From NCBI RefSeq assembly GCF_029892045.1, contig NZ_CP120368.1, positions 184,001-248,000 on the forward strand: a stretch of 64,000 nucleotides of DNA, in the 5' to 3' direction. Position numbers and translations under genes: made by a program. The first letter of the stretch is position 1. Each line of letters starts with the position of its first letter. Shown here one piece after another: positions 16,404 through 23,442 of this stretch. Origin of the DNA: Sinorhizobium numidicum (GTDB lineage: Bacteria; Pseudomonadota; Alphaproteobacteria; Rhizobiales; Rhizobiaceae). The notes below the pieces were generated by a model, which made no database searches, had not been told where the DNA came from, and worked only from the letters and a program-made list of their open reading frames with translations.

Positions 16404-16493
16404 GGACAGGTGGCCGAGTGGTTGAAGGCGCACGCCTGGAACGCGTGTATACGTGAAAGCGTATCGAGGGTTCGAATCCCTCTCTGTCCGCCA
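16404..16493 (+). tRNA. tRNA-Ser (anticodon GGA)
   Basis: 90-nt cloverleaf including encoded CCA. Acceptor stem GGACAGG/CTGTCC, D-arm GCCGAGTGGTTGAAGGC, anticodon loop CTGGAAC giving GGA, long class II variable arm (ATACGTGAAAGCGTAT) and T-arm GAGGGTTCGAATCCCTC. Reads UCC/UCU codons. Confidence 0.97.
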
Positions 16494-16500
16494 TTTCTCA

Positions 16501-16833
16501 TCAACCTTCTACAAACGCCCTGAGCCTGCCCAAAGCCTCGTCCCACTGCGCCGAAACCCTGTCGAGATAGGACTTTGCCTCGGCGATCGGCTCCGGTTTA
16601 TAGCCAAACCGGCTTTCCCGGCCGATACGAATGTTTTCGACGAGGCCCGCCCTTTCCAGCACGTGCAGATGCTTGGTTACGGCCTGCCGCGTCAGCTTCG
16701 TATCCGCCGAAAGCTTTGCGATCGAGCGTGTTTCGCCGTCGCTGAGTTTTGCCAACAACGAAAGGCGGGTCGGGTCGCCGAGGGCGGCAAACACCTCGGC
16801 CGGGCCGGGAGCGACGAGGTCAGGCTTCGACAT
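16501..16833 (-). CDS. ArsR-family winged-helix regulator
   Basis: Small DNA-binding protein of 110 aa with an ArsR-type winged helix: AEVFAALGDPTRLSLLAKL, recognition helix near KLTRQAVTKHLHVLERAGLV, wing ENIRIGRESRFGYKPEP. It lacks the metal-binding ELCVC motif, so it is not a metal sensor. It overlaps the end of the upstream AHSA1-domain gene by 14 bp. Such HTH/SRPBCC pairs are common; the regulator probably controls its own operon. Confidence 0.9.
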   Translation of the reverse strand: MSKPDLVAPGPAEVFAALGDPTRLSLLAKLSDGETRSIAKLSADTKLTRQAVTKHLHVLERAGLVENIRIGRESRFGYKPEPIAEAKSYLDRVSAQWDEALGRLRAFVEG

Positions 16834-17263
16834 AGGCCTTGATGTTTCCCGTCTGGATCTCCCATCCGCCTTCGTTGCCGCGCAGCGCTTCCATTCGCTG
16901 ATCTTCAGGCAGGTTCTCGAAGCCGGACTCGATGATCGTCAGATGCGTACCCGTAGGTGTCGGCTTCAGGTGAAATTCGACGAGGGTGGAAGGCTCGGTG
17001 GACGAATCGGCATTGGGGTCCGCCGGATGCGGCCACCGGAATGAGAACAGCCGCGGCGCGTCCATCCGCTCCGTGACCGACACCCACTTGAGCCCCTCGT
17101 GGCCGGGATAGGTAATCCGGCCCGTGGTGACTTCTCCCACAACGAATGGTCCCTCGAGCTTCACCCGGAACCACTCGCCGAAGGCGTCGTAATCGGTCAG
17201 TGCCCGCCATACCTTTTCGATCGGGGCGTTAAGTTCGATGCTTTTCTCGATACGATCCGTCAT
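16820..17263 (-). CDS. SRPBCC/AHSA1-domain protein
   Basis: 147-aa protein of the START-like SRPBCC fold (AHSA1/CalC group), which forms a deep hydrophobic ligand cavity. Motifs: IEKSIELNAPIEKVWRALTD at the N-terminus, FSFRWPHPADPN in the middle and the final helix GGWEIQTGNIKAYVEA. ATG 17263 has AGGAGG seven bases upstream; an earlier frame start is unlikely. It is first in a two-gene operon with the ArsR regulator. The ligand is unknown. Confidence 0.9.
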   Translation of the reverse strand: MTDRIEKSIELNAPIEKVWRALTDYDAFGEWFRVKLEGPFVVGEVTTGRITYPGHEGLKWVSVTERMDAPRLFSFRWPHPADPNADSSTEPSTLVEFHLKPTPTGTHLTIIESGFENLPEDQRMEALRGNEGGWEIQTGNIKAYVEA

Positions 17264-17373
17264 AGCGCAACCTCCTGGTTGCCTATAGCTTGACATCTGG
17301 GGACGAAAATAGCAACCGAAAGGTTGCCTAATGGGAGCGTCGGTCGATTTAGGATGCCGCGACCAGCCGCGCG

Positions 17374-17649
17374 TCAGTCCTTCGCCTCATCCGGTCGCAC
17401 CGTCAGCCGGTTCTCGACGCTCGACACGCCGATGACCGAGGCCGCAGCCTCGCCGGCGCAGGCGATGTCCGCCTCCTGGGCGACGTTGCCGGAAAGCACG
17501 ACCATTCCGCCGACGGCCATCACCGAGATGTCGCTTGTATCGATGAAAGTCGCGTAGCGAATGTATCGCAGCACCTTTTCCGCCAGATCGTCATCGGTCA
17601 GATGTGGGTCGTCGTCCTTGTGCGAATAGAACGGGTGCTCTGTCGACAT
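17374..17649 (-). CDS. BON-domain protein
   Basis: Small protein of 91 aa with a single BON domain (LTDDDLAEKVLRYIRYATFI ... DISVMAVGGMVVLSGNVAQE ... GVSSVENRL), a fold proposed to bind phospholipids or polymers. There is no signal peptide, so it is predicted to be cytoplasmic, unlike OsmY. Single gene between the AHSA1 operon and the divergent AEC transporter. Role unknown; an osmotic or envelope stress role is a family guess. Confidence 0.85.
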   Translation of the reverse strand: MSTEHPFYSHKDDDPHLTDDDLAEKVLRYIRYATFIDTSDISVMAVGGMVVLSGNVAQEADIACAGEAAASVIGVSSVENRLTVRPDEAKD

Positions 17650-17810
17650 CGTCGTTTTCCCAGGTCATCTTTGGCAACGCTTTGCGCCGACGGAAGTTCC
17701 ATCCCTCCCGCGAGGCGGCACAGGCAGCCCTTTGCCGCATCATTTGCCGCTTGGCCTTGCCTCTGCCGTTCGAACGGGTCTATGGCTGAGCGACCACCCA
17801 AGGCTCGCGC

Positions 17811-18755
17811 ATGTCCGAAATCTTCCTGAACGTCCTTCCGATCTTCGTCCTGATCCTCACCGGCTGGCTGGTCGTGAGGCTCGGCTATCTGAAACCGGCT
17901 GTCGGCGATGCGCTCGGCGACTTCGTTTTCAGGGTTGCGGTACCGGTCCTTCTGTTCCGCACCATCGCCGAGGCGGATTTCAAGGAGGGATCGCCGTGGC
18001 CTCTCTGGGTCGCCTATTTCTCCGGCGTCGCGATCACCTGGACCTGCGGCCATCTCGCCGCCACGCTCGGCTTCGGCCGCGATGCGCGCATGGGCGTGCT
18101 TGCAGGCGTATCGTCGGCCTTCGCCAACACCGTCTTCATCGGCCTGCCGCTGGTTTCGCGTGTGGTCGGGGAAGACGGGATCGTGGCGATCTCGATCCTG
18201 CTCTCGGTCCACCTGCCGGTGATGATGATCGCCGGCACGGTGATGATGGAGCGCGCGGAACGAAAGACGAGCGGCAGACCGGGGCAGGGCATCCTGAGGC
18301 TGCTGGGCGGTGTTGCGCGCAATCTTGTTCGCAACCCCCTGGTCATCGGTCTCGCCTTCGGCGCGCTGTTCCACCTCCTCGGGCAGCCGCTCGGCGGACC
18401 GGTGAAGGTCGTCGTCGACCAACTGGCCGGCGTCGCGGCACCGGCCGCGCTTGTCTCGATCGGCATGGCCCTCGACAAATACGGTCTTGCCGGCAATACC
18501 GGGCTTGCGGCCGTCACCAGCACACTGAAGCTGCTCGTATTACCGGGAGCCGTTTTCGCTGCCTGCCATCTGTTGGGTCTGAACGATAGCTGGACCGCCG
18601 CGCTGGTTCTGACGTCGTCCGTTCCGACCGGCGTCAATGCCTGGCTTATCGCTAACCATTTCGATGTCGGCCATGCGCTCGCCTCTTCGACCATCACGCT
18701 GACGACGGCGCTCGGCGTGCTCAGCGTCTCGGCCTGGGCCTATCTGTTGATGTGA
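17811..18755 (+). CDS. AEC-family transporter (auxin efflux carrier type)
   Basis: Membrane transporter of 314 aa with about ten hydrophobic helices in two repeats of five. The first repeat starts LNVLPIFVLILTGWLVVRLGYL; a typical AEC stretch is SSAFANTVFIGLPLVSRVVGEDG, and the second repeat has APAALVSIGMALDKYG and TSSVPTGVNAWLIANHF. Family members export or exchange carboxylates such as malate or auxin-like acids. No neighbour indicates the substrate. ATG start follows GCTCGC without an obvious strong ribosome site. Confidence 0.88.
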   Translation: MSEIFLNVLPIFVLILTGWLVVRLGYLKPAVGDALGDFVFRVAVPVLLFRTIAEADFKEGSPWPLWVAYFSGVAITWTCGHLAATLGFGRDARMGVLAGVSSAFANTVFIGLPLVSRVVGEDGIVAISILLSVHLPVMMIAGTVMMERAERKTSGRPGQGILRLLGGVARNLVRNPLVIGLAFGALFHLLGQPLGGPVKVVVDQLAGVAAPAALVSIGMALDKYGLAGNTGLAAVTSTLKLLVLPGAVFAACHLLGLNDSWTAALVLTSSVPTGVNAWLIANHFDVGHALASSTITLTTALGVLSVSAWAYLLM

Positions 18756-18765
18756 TGCGGAAACG

Positions 18766-18790
18766 AAAAAGCCCGACCAAGCGGCCGGGC
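18766..18790 (-). terminator. Terminator of the cytochrome gene
   Basis: On the minus strand the stem GAAGCCCGGCC/GGTCGGGCTT is followed by a T run, about 30 bp after the stop codon of the cytochrome c gene; it also lies just after the convergent transporter gene. Confidence 0.75.
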
Positions 18791-18817
18791 TTCGCAGGAG
18801 AATCTTGTGCAATCGGC

Positions 18818-19447
18818 TTAGTTCGCCGGAGCCGGGGCGGTCTGGCCGTCCTGGGCTGCCTCGGCGGGCTTTGCTTCGGTCGCGCCGGTTGCCTCCGGCG
18901 TCGGCAGTGGTGCCGGGCTGTCGGCCTGTTCGCGCAGCCAGGCGAGCAGGTTGGCGCGCTCGTCGGCCTTCTTCAGGCCGGCAAAACCCATGGCCGTGCC
19001 GGGAACGTGCTTCTTCGGCGCTTCGAGGAAGTAGCTCAGGTGGTCGTAGTCCCATACGACCTTGCCGCCCTCGGAGAAGGTCTTCATTCCGGCGGAGTAG
19101 CTGAAGCCCTCATGCGATGCGACGGGACGGTTGACGACGTCCCAGAGGTTCGGGCCGACCTTGTTCGCTCCGCCCTTCTCCACGGTGTGACAGCTTGCGC
19201 ATTTCTTGAACACGGCCTCACCGGCGGAGGCGTCGGCCTTGGCGAGCATGGGTGCGATCGGCTCGGACTTTGCTTCCTCGCCGCCGGCAGCACCGGCGTC
19301 GGCGGTCGGTTCCTCGGCGACAATCGCGAAACCTTCCTTCTCGGGAGCTTCGGAATGGAAAATGCCTTCCGATGCAATGGACACGGTCATCAAAACGAAG
19401 ACCGTACCCAACAAGGCACCCACACCCATGTTCACATATGGATTCAT
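18818..19447 (-). CDS. cycM: Membrane-anchored cytochrome c (CycM type)
   Basis: 209-aa c-type cytochrome that passes electrons between the bc1 complex and terminal oxidase in rhizobia. An uncleaved N-terminal anchor ([19 protein letters not shown]) is followed by an acidic linker, then a class I cytochrome domain with heme site CASCH (about residue 87), [13 protein letters not shown] and axial Met in PGTAMGF. The C-terminus is Ala/Pro-rich. ATG 19447 has GGGAG upstream; the longer frame is not supported. Divergent from kdsB. Confidence 0.9.
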   Translation of the reverse strand: MNPYVNMGVGALLGTVFVLMTVSIASEGIFHSEAPEKEGFAIVAEEPTADAGAAGGEEAKSEPIAPMLAKADASAGEAVFKKCASCHTVEKGGANKVGPNLWDVVNRPVASHEGFSYSAGMKTFSEGGKVVWDYDHLSYFLEAPKKHVPGTAMGFAGLKKADERANLLAWLREQADSPAPLPTPEATGATEAKPAEAAQDGQTAPAPAN

Positions 19448-19602
19448 CTGCAAACGCTCCCTTTGCCACCGGCGCAAACAAAAACCCGGCCCATCTTGAA
19501 ATCGCGCGGAACCTATGTCTTTTGGCTCTGCGTTGCAACAGAGATTATAGGCCCCGAAGTGAGACCTTTTGACACTTTCGGCGGGTTTTTGAAGGCTTGA
19601 CA

Positions 19603-20355
19603 ATGAATCGCGAAAAATCGGGAAAAACCCTGGTGCTCATTCCGGCGCGTCTGGCGTCGACCCGCCTTCCGGGCAAGCCGCTTGCCGACATTTGCGGCCT
19701 GCCGATGATCGTGCAGGTTGCCAAACGCGCCGCGGAGGCCGATGTCGGACGGATCGTCGTCGCCGTCGACCATCGTGACGTGTTCGAGGCGGTCAGCGAC
19801 GCTGGTTTCGAGGCGATCATGACGCGGGTCGAGCATCAGTCCGGCTCCGACCGCATTCACGAAGCTTTGCTGAAAGCCGATCCGGAAGGTGAGGTCGAGA
19901 TTGTCATAAACGTGCAGGGCGATCTGCCGACCATAGAGCCCGGACCTATTCGCGCAGCGCTGAAGCCGCTCGAAAACGCCGCGACCGATATCGCAACCCT
20001 GACCGTGGCGATCACCGACGAGCACGAAAAGACCAATCCGAATGTCGTCAAGGTGGTCGGTTCGCCCCTCTCCGAAAGCCGTCTGCGCGCGCTTTATTTC
20101 ACCCGCGCGACGGCCCCATACGGCGAAGGCCCGCTTTATCACCACATCGGTCTCTACGCCTATCGGCGCAAGGCACTCGAAACTTTCGTGTCGCTGAAGC
20201 CATCGGTCTTGGAAAAGCGCGAGTCGCTCGAGCAATTGCGGGCGCTGGAAGCCGGCATGCGCATCGATGTCGAGATCGTCGACTCCGTGCCGCTCGGCGT
20301 CGATACGCCGGCCGATCTCGAGAAAGCCCGTCGCATTCTTTCCGCCAAAGCCTGA
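19603..20355 (+). CDS. kdsB: 3-deoxy-manno-octulosonate cytidylyltransferase
   Basis: Activates Kdo with CTP to CMP-Kdo for lipid A-core synthesis in the cytoplasm. The 250-aa protein has the nucleotide loop [18 protein letters not shown], the metal and sugar site [19 protein letters not shown] and [12 protein letters not shown], all characteristic of KdsB. ATG 19603 is preferred to the in-frame TTG two codons earlier. It is followed after 14 bp by pheA. Confidence 0.95.
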   Translation: MNREKSGKTLVLIPARLASTRLPGKPLADICGLPMIVQVAKRAAEADVGRIVVAVDHRDVFEAVSDAGFEAIMTRVEHQSGSDRIHEALLKADPEGEVEIVINVQGDLPTIEPGPIRAALKPLENAATDIATLTVAITDEHEKTNPNVVKVVGSPLSESRLRALYFTRATAPYGEGPLYHHIGLYAYRRKALETFVSLKPSVLEKRESLEQLRALEAGMRIDVEIVDSVPLGVDTPADLEKARRILSAKA

Positions 20356-20369
20356 GAGGAAACCCTGAC

Positions 20370-21224
20370 GTGACCGCAAAGACCAACAGGATTTCCTTCC
20401 AGGGCGATTACGGCGCCAATTCCGACATGGCCTGCCGCGACATGTTTCCGTCGATGGAGCCGCTGCCCTGCCAGACCTTCGAGGACGCTTTCGTGGCGGT
20501 GGAGAATGGCGAGGCCGATCTCGCCATGATCCCGATCGAAAATACCATTGCCGGCCGCGTCGCCGACATCCATCACCTGCTGCCGGAATCGCGCCTGCAC
20601 ATCGTCGGCGAATATTTCATGCCGATCCGTTTTCAGCTGATGGTGCTTCCGGGCGTCAAGCACGAGGAGATCCGCACGGTGCACAGCCATATCCATGCGC
20701 TCGGCCAGTGCCGCAAGATCGTCCGCGCCAACGGCTGGAAACCGGTGGTCGCGGGTGACACGGCCGGTGCCGCCAAGCTCGTGTCGGAAACGGGCGACCG
20801 CTCCATGGCGGCGCTCGCCCCGCGCCTGGCTGCGGATCTCTACGGTCTGGAGATCATCGCCGAGAATGTCGAGGATACCGACAGCAACGTCACGCGTTTC
20901 GTCGTGCTCTCGCGTGAGGAACAGCGGATCGCCAGGGCCGCGGACGACGAGCTGATCATCACCACCTTCGTCTTCAACGTGCGCAACATTCCGGCCGCTC
21001 TCTATAAGGCGATGGGCGGCTTCGCGACCAACGGCATCAATATGACGAAGCTCGAAAGCTACCAGCTCGGGGGCAAGTTCGTCGCCACGCAGTTCTATGC
21101 AGATATCGAAGGCCACCCCGACGACGAGCCGGTGCGCCACGCGATGGACGAATTGCGCTTCTTCTCGGAAAAGGTGCGCATCCTCGGCACCTACCGGGCG
21201 CATCCGATGCGCGGCGTGCTCTGA
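20370..21224 (+). CDS. pheA: Prephenate dehydratase
   Basis: Converts prephenate to phenylpyruvate in phenylalanine synthesis. The 284-aa monofunctional form lacks chorismate mutase. N-terminal catalytic domain: SFQGDYGANSDMACRD, EDAFVAVENGEADLAMIPIENT, and DTDSNVTRFVVLSRE with the TRF motif; C-terminal ACT domain with NIPAALYKAMGGFATNGINMTKLESYQ binds phenylalanine (the ESRP-like motif is ESYQ). It uses a GTG start with GAGAGGAAA upstream and probably shares an operon with kdsB. Confidence 0.95.
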   Translation: MTAKTNRISFQGDYGANSDMACRDMFPSMEPLPCQTFEDAFVAVENGEADLAMIPIENTIAGRVADIHHLLPESRLHIVGEYFMPIRFQLMVLPGVKHEEIRTVHSHIHALGQCRKIVRANGWKPVVAGDTAGAAKLVSETGDRSMAALAPRLAADLYGLEIIAENVEDTDSNVTRFVVLSREEQRIARAADDELIITTFVFNVRNIPAALYKAMGGFATNGINMTKLESYQLGGKFVATQFYADIEGHPDDEPVRHAMDELRFFSEKVRILGTYRAHPMRGVL

Positions 21225-21365
21225 GCAGGCGTGCCGGCCACAGCAAAAGATGCAAAATCCGTTAACCGGCCACGCGTTTCGTGCATGCCTAATTTGCAAT
21301 CATGGCGGTACTTAAATCTTAGGCAAATGCCTACTTAGCTCCCGTAAAGATATGGAGCTAAAAAG

Positions 21366-21503
21366 ATGAAGATCCGTCAGAAGATTATGGAATACGCAAA
21401 GATGCGCCGCGCTGTCCGTGAGCTGAAGGCTCTCGACGATCACGCCCTCAGCGACATCGGTGTTTCCCGTTCGCAGATTCACGCCGCCGTTTACGGCCGC
21501 TAA
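21366..21503 (+). CDS. DUF1127 (YjiS-like) microprotein
   Basis: 45-aa basic protein: starts MKIRQKIMEYAKMRRAVREL and ends SDIGVSRSQIHAAVYGR. The stretch LKALDDHALSDIGVSRSQI is the hallmark of DUF1127 proteins. In Agrobacterium and relatives, short DUF1127 proteins affect RNA turnover, phosphate metabolism and growth transitions. A TATGGAGCTAAAAAG leader provides the GGAG ribosome site. A stable hairpin lies 50 bp downstream. Single-gene unit. Confidence 0.88.
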   Translation: MKIRQKIMEYAKMRRAVRELKALDDHALSDIGVSRSQIHAAVYGR

Positions 21504-21553
21504 GACCGCATTGCCTGCGCGCCTGAAAAAGATCGCGTGGGCGCGGTAAATCT

Positions 21554-21583
21554 CCGCACCCCGCCGCAACCGGCGGCGTGCGG
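21554..21583. terminator. GC-rich stem-loop after the DUF1127 gene
   Basis: CCGCAC-C-CCGCCG, loop CAAC, CGGCGG-C-GTGCGG: a twelve-pair stem with a single central mismatch. No T run follows on the plus strand (GCAAAAC), so it may act as an mRNA 3' end stabiliser rather than a classical terminator. Confidence 0.55.
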
Positions 21584-21622
21584 GCAAAACATTCCCGGCT
21601 CATTCGTCTCCGGCTCATTCGT

Positions 21623-21688
21623 CTAAAGACAAACCCTCAGGCGGTGTCCGGCCGGATCGAGGGTGACGAACATCGGTCCGAAATCCTC
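21623..21688 (-). pseudogene. C-terminal remnant of a VOC/glyoxalase-family gene
   Basis: Minus-strand reading gives GPMFVTLDPAGHRLRV followed by two codons and a TAG stop. This is the typical end of VOC-superfamily (glyoxalase/bleomycin resistance) proteins, with the DPxGHRLRV motif. The coding similarity stops at about 21688, exactly where RIME1 begins; beyond the repeat the sequence is nudC. The 5' part of the gene is missing. Confidence 0.5.
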
Positions 21689-21689
21689 C

Positions 21690-21794
21690 TACTGCATGTT
21701 TCCTTAAATCGGAGCCAATTTTAGGGTAAAAACGTGCAGCAATTCAAAGTGCTACAGCGACTTTCGTGCGTCTGAAAGACGCACGGCGCTGTAG
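21690..21794 (+). repeat. RIME1-type repeat
   Basis: Full-length copy with both palindromes (TTAAATCGGAGCCAATTTTA slightly decayed; GTGCGTCTGAAAGACGCAC intact), next to the nudC stop codon. Confidence 0.9.
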
Positions 21795-21804
21795 ACGGCA
21801 GCGC

Positions 21805-22785
21805 TCAGCTTCGCTCCGGCCAGGCAAGCCAATCGCGCATCAGCTGGTGGGCGATAGCGCCCTTCGGCGGCGGAATGTGTTCGTCTCCGGTATCGGCGAC
21901 GCCGGTGGTGCGCTCCAGCATGGCTTCGGTCTCCGCCCGCGTGAACCAGCGGACATCCTCGAGCTCCTGTTCGTCGCGCTTGATCGCCGTCGTCTTCGCC
22001 TCGGCGTAGCAGCCGATCATCAGCGAGTGGGGCAGCGGCCAGGGTTGCGAGGCGTGATAACGCACCCGGCCGATGCGAATGCCTGATTCCTCCAGCGTTT
22101 CGCGGCGTACGGCGTTCTCGATCGTCTCACCAGGCTCAAGGAAGCCGGCGAGGCAGGAATACATCCCCGGTGCGAAGTGCGGGCTGCGTCCGAGGAGGCA
22201 AAGATCGCGTTCGATATCGATCGTCAGCATGATCACGACCGGGTCGGTGCGGGGAAAGATCATGTGATTGCAGGCGGTGCAGGTCCGCCGGTAACCTCCG
22301 GCCCCGCCCTCCATCGGGCCGCCGCAACGGCCGCAGAAACGGTTGTTGGCGTTCCAGACGATCAGGCTCGATCCCTGGGCAAACTGCCCGAGCAGTTCCT
22401 CCGACAGCATCTGCTGGCGGTAGAGCATGCGCGCGTCGGCGATCTTGAACGGCTCCGGTACGGTTTCCTCCGTCAGTCCGGACGGGACGGCCAGACGCGG
22501 TTCGCCGTTCGGCAGATAGCCGAGCAGGATAGTTTCATCGAGGGTCGGCTCAAGGCCTGCGAGCTCATAGGGCGCGAAGAGCGGATCGATGATCTTCTCG
22601 TCATGCTTGACGATCAGCTTGGCGCCGGAAAAGGCGAGAAAATGCGCGCCTGGATCTTTCAGCGCCGTTTCGACGCAATCGTCGGGACGATGCTCGGACC
22701 GCCGGTCCAGATGGTTTTCCGCGAAAGCGACGAGGGTGCTCGGCTCCGGGTGTGGGCTGTGAAGATCAAAAATCGTTTTCGTCAT
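21805..22785 (-). CDS. nudC: NADH pyrophosphatase / NAD-decapping Nudix hydrolase
   Basis: Hydrolyses NADH and probably NAD-capped RNA to NMN(H) and AMP. The 326-aa protein has an N-terminal domain, a zinc ribbon (CGRCGGPM ... CTACNHMIFPR, about 165-195) and a Nudix box GFLEPGETIENAVRRETLEESGI split by the usual spacing (about 225-248), with the SQPWPLPHSLM motif specific for NudC. ATG 22785 begins 2 bp after the HIT gene stop, so the two genes form an operon of nucleotide-processing hydrolases. Confidence 0.93.
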   Translation of the reverse strand: MTKTIFDLHSPHPEPSTLVAFAENHLDRRSEHRPDDCVETALKDPGAHFLAFSGAKLIVKHDEKIIDPLFAPYELAGLEPTLDETILLGYLPNGEPRLAVPSGLTEETVPEPFKIADARMLYRQQMLSEELLGQFAQGSSLIVWNANNRFCGRCGGPMEGGAGGYRRTCTACNHMIFPRTDPVVIMLTIDIERDLCLLGRSPHFAPGMYSCLAGFLEPGETIENAVRRETLEESGIRIGRVRYHASQPWPLPHSLMIGCYAEAKTTAIKRDEQELEDVRWFTRAETEAMLERTTGVADTGDEHIPPPKGAIAHQLMRDWLAWPERS

Positions 22786-22787
22786 GC

Positions 22788-23192
22788 TCAGAGATTTTCC
22801 AGAATACGGGATGCGAATGCCTGATGGTCTTGTTCCGGCCACGGCTCGGCCTTGCCGTAGCCCCAGACCGGGCCCGGCCAATTGGGGTCACCTTCGCGGC
22901 GGGCAATGATATGCACATGGAGCTGCCGGACGATGTTGCCGAGCGCGCCGATATTGATCTTTTCGGCGCCGGTCACCTTTTTCAGGGCAGTCGCCACCAT
23001 GTTGGTCTCGAAGGTCAGCATCGTCTGGTCGAGCGGCGTCAGCTCGTAGACTTCGGAGATGCCCGCACGTTGGGGAACGAGGATCAGCCACGGCCAGCGG
23101 CGGTCGTTCATCAGGCGCAGCTGGCAGAGCCCGATCGAGGCGATGGGGATGCCGTCGCGCTGAAGTCGCTCGTCGAGGGTGAAAGCCGTCAA
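22788..23192 (-). CDS. HIT-family hydrolase
   Basis: 134-aa protein of the histidine-triad superfamily, which hydrolyses nucleotide phosphoramidates or dinucleotides. The triad is QLHVHIIARREGD with H-x-H-x-x present and an N-terminal FTLDERLQRD typical of the rhizobial group; the usual third histidine of the motif is replaced by Ala-Arg. I chose a TTG start at 23192 with GGGGAGA upstream (L-TAFTLDERL); an ATG at 23237 would add 15 residues and overlap the SRP promoter region. Coupled to nudC. Confidence 0.82.
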   Translation of the reverse strand: MTAFTLDERLQRDGIPIASIGLCQLRLMNDRRWPWLILVPQRAGISEVYELTPLDQTMLTFETNMVATALKKVTGAEKINIGALGNIVRQLHVHIIARREGDPNWPGPVWGYGKAEPWPEQDHQAFASRILENL

Positions 23193-23250
23193 GAAAATCT
23201 CCCCAGCAGTGGACCGGATTCGTTTTGTTTTGCACATCGATATCAGTTTT

Positions 23251-23280
23251 TTGACAGCTTGGCTTGCATTTGCTTGCGAT
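23251..23280 (+). promoter_or_regulatory. Promoter of the SRP RNA gene
   Basis: A consensus -35 TTGACA (23251-23256) is followed 18 bp later by TGCGAT (23275-23280). The predicted start, near 23288, lies just before the 4.5S RNA. Confidence 0.55.
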
Positions 23281-23298
23281 ATTGCCGATATGGAAGCC

Positions 23299-23397
23299 GG
23301 GAGGTTGGTGGTGGACGAGCCACTCGCCAACCGGGTCAGGTCCGGAAGGAAGCAGCCCTAACGAGCCCCGGCACGGGTCATCGTGCCAGCCTCCCAC
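23299..23397 (+). ncRNA. ffs: Signal recognition particle (4.5S) RNA
   Basis: The small bacterial SRP RNA. The apical domain is unmistakable: GTCAGGTCCGGAAGGAAGCA, with the GGAA tetraloop and the internal loop bound by Ffh. The closing stem pairs GGGAGGTTGG (23299) with CCAGCCTCCC (23386-23395, one G-U). Ends are approximate. It lies immediately upstream of dnaX, a common arrangement. Confidence 0.93.
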
Positions 23398-23442
23398 CTT
23401 CTCCGTCCTGTCGGGACAAGAGTTCGAACAGCGGCAGGGTCG

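Larger units (their letters stand above)
21504..21804. other. Intergenic region with hairpin, tandem repeat, gene remnant and RIME1
   Basis: This gap contains a perfect-looking stem-loop (21554-21583), a twofold 15-bp tandem repeat CGGCTCATTCGTCTC (21596-21624), the remnant of a VOC-type gene (21623-21688) and a full RIME1 repeat (21690-21794). The first, third and fourth are listed separately. Confidence 0.6.

Noticed and set aside
16404..16500. tRNA-Ser considered as an integration site for a genomic island
   Set aside because: No integrase, no repeated tRNA 3' end and no change of gene content are seen next to it.
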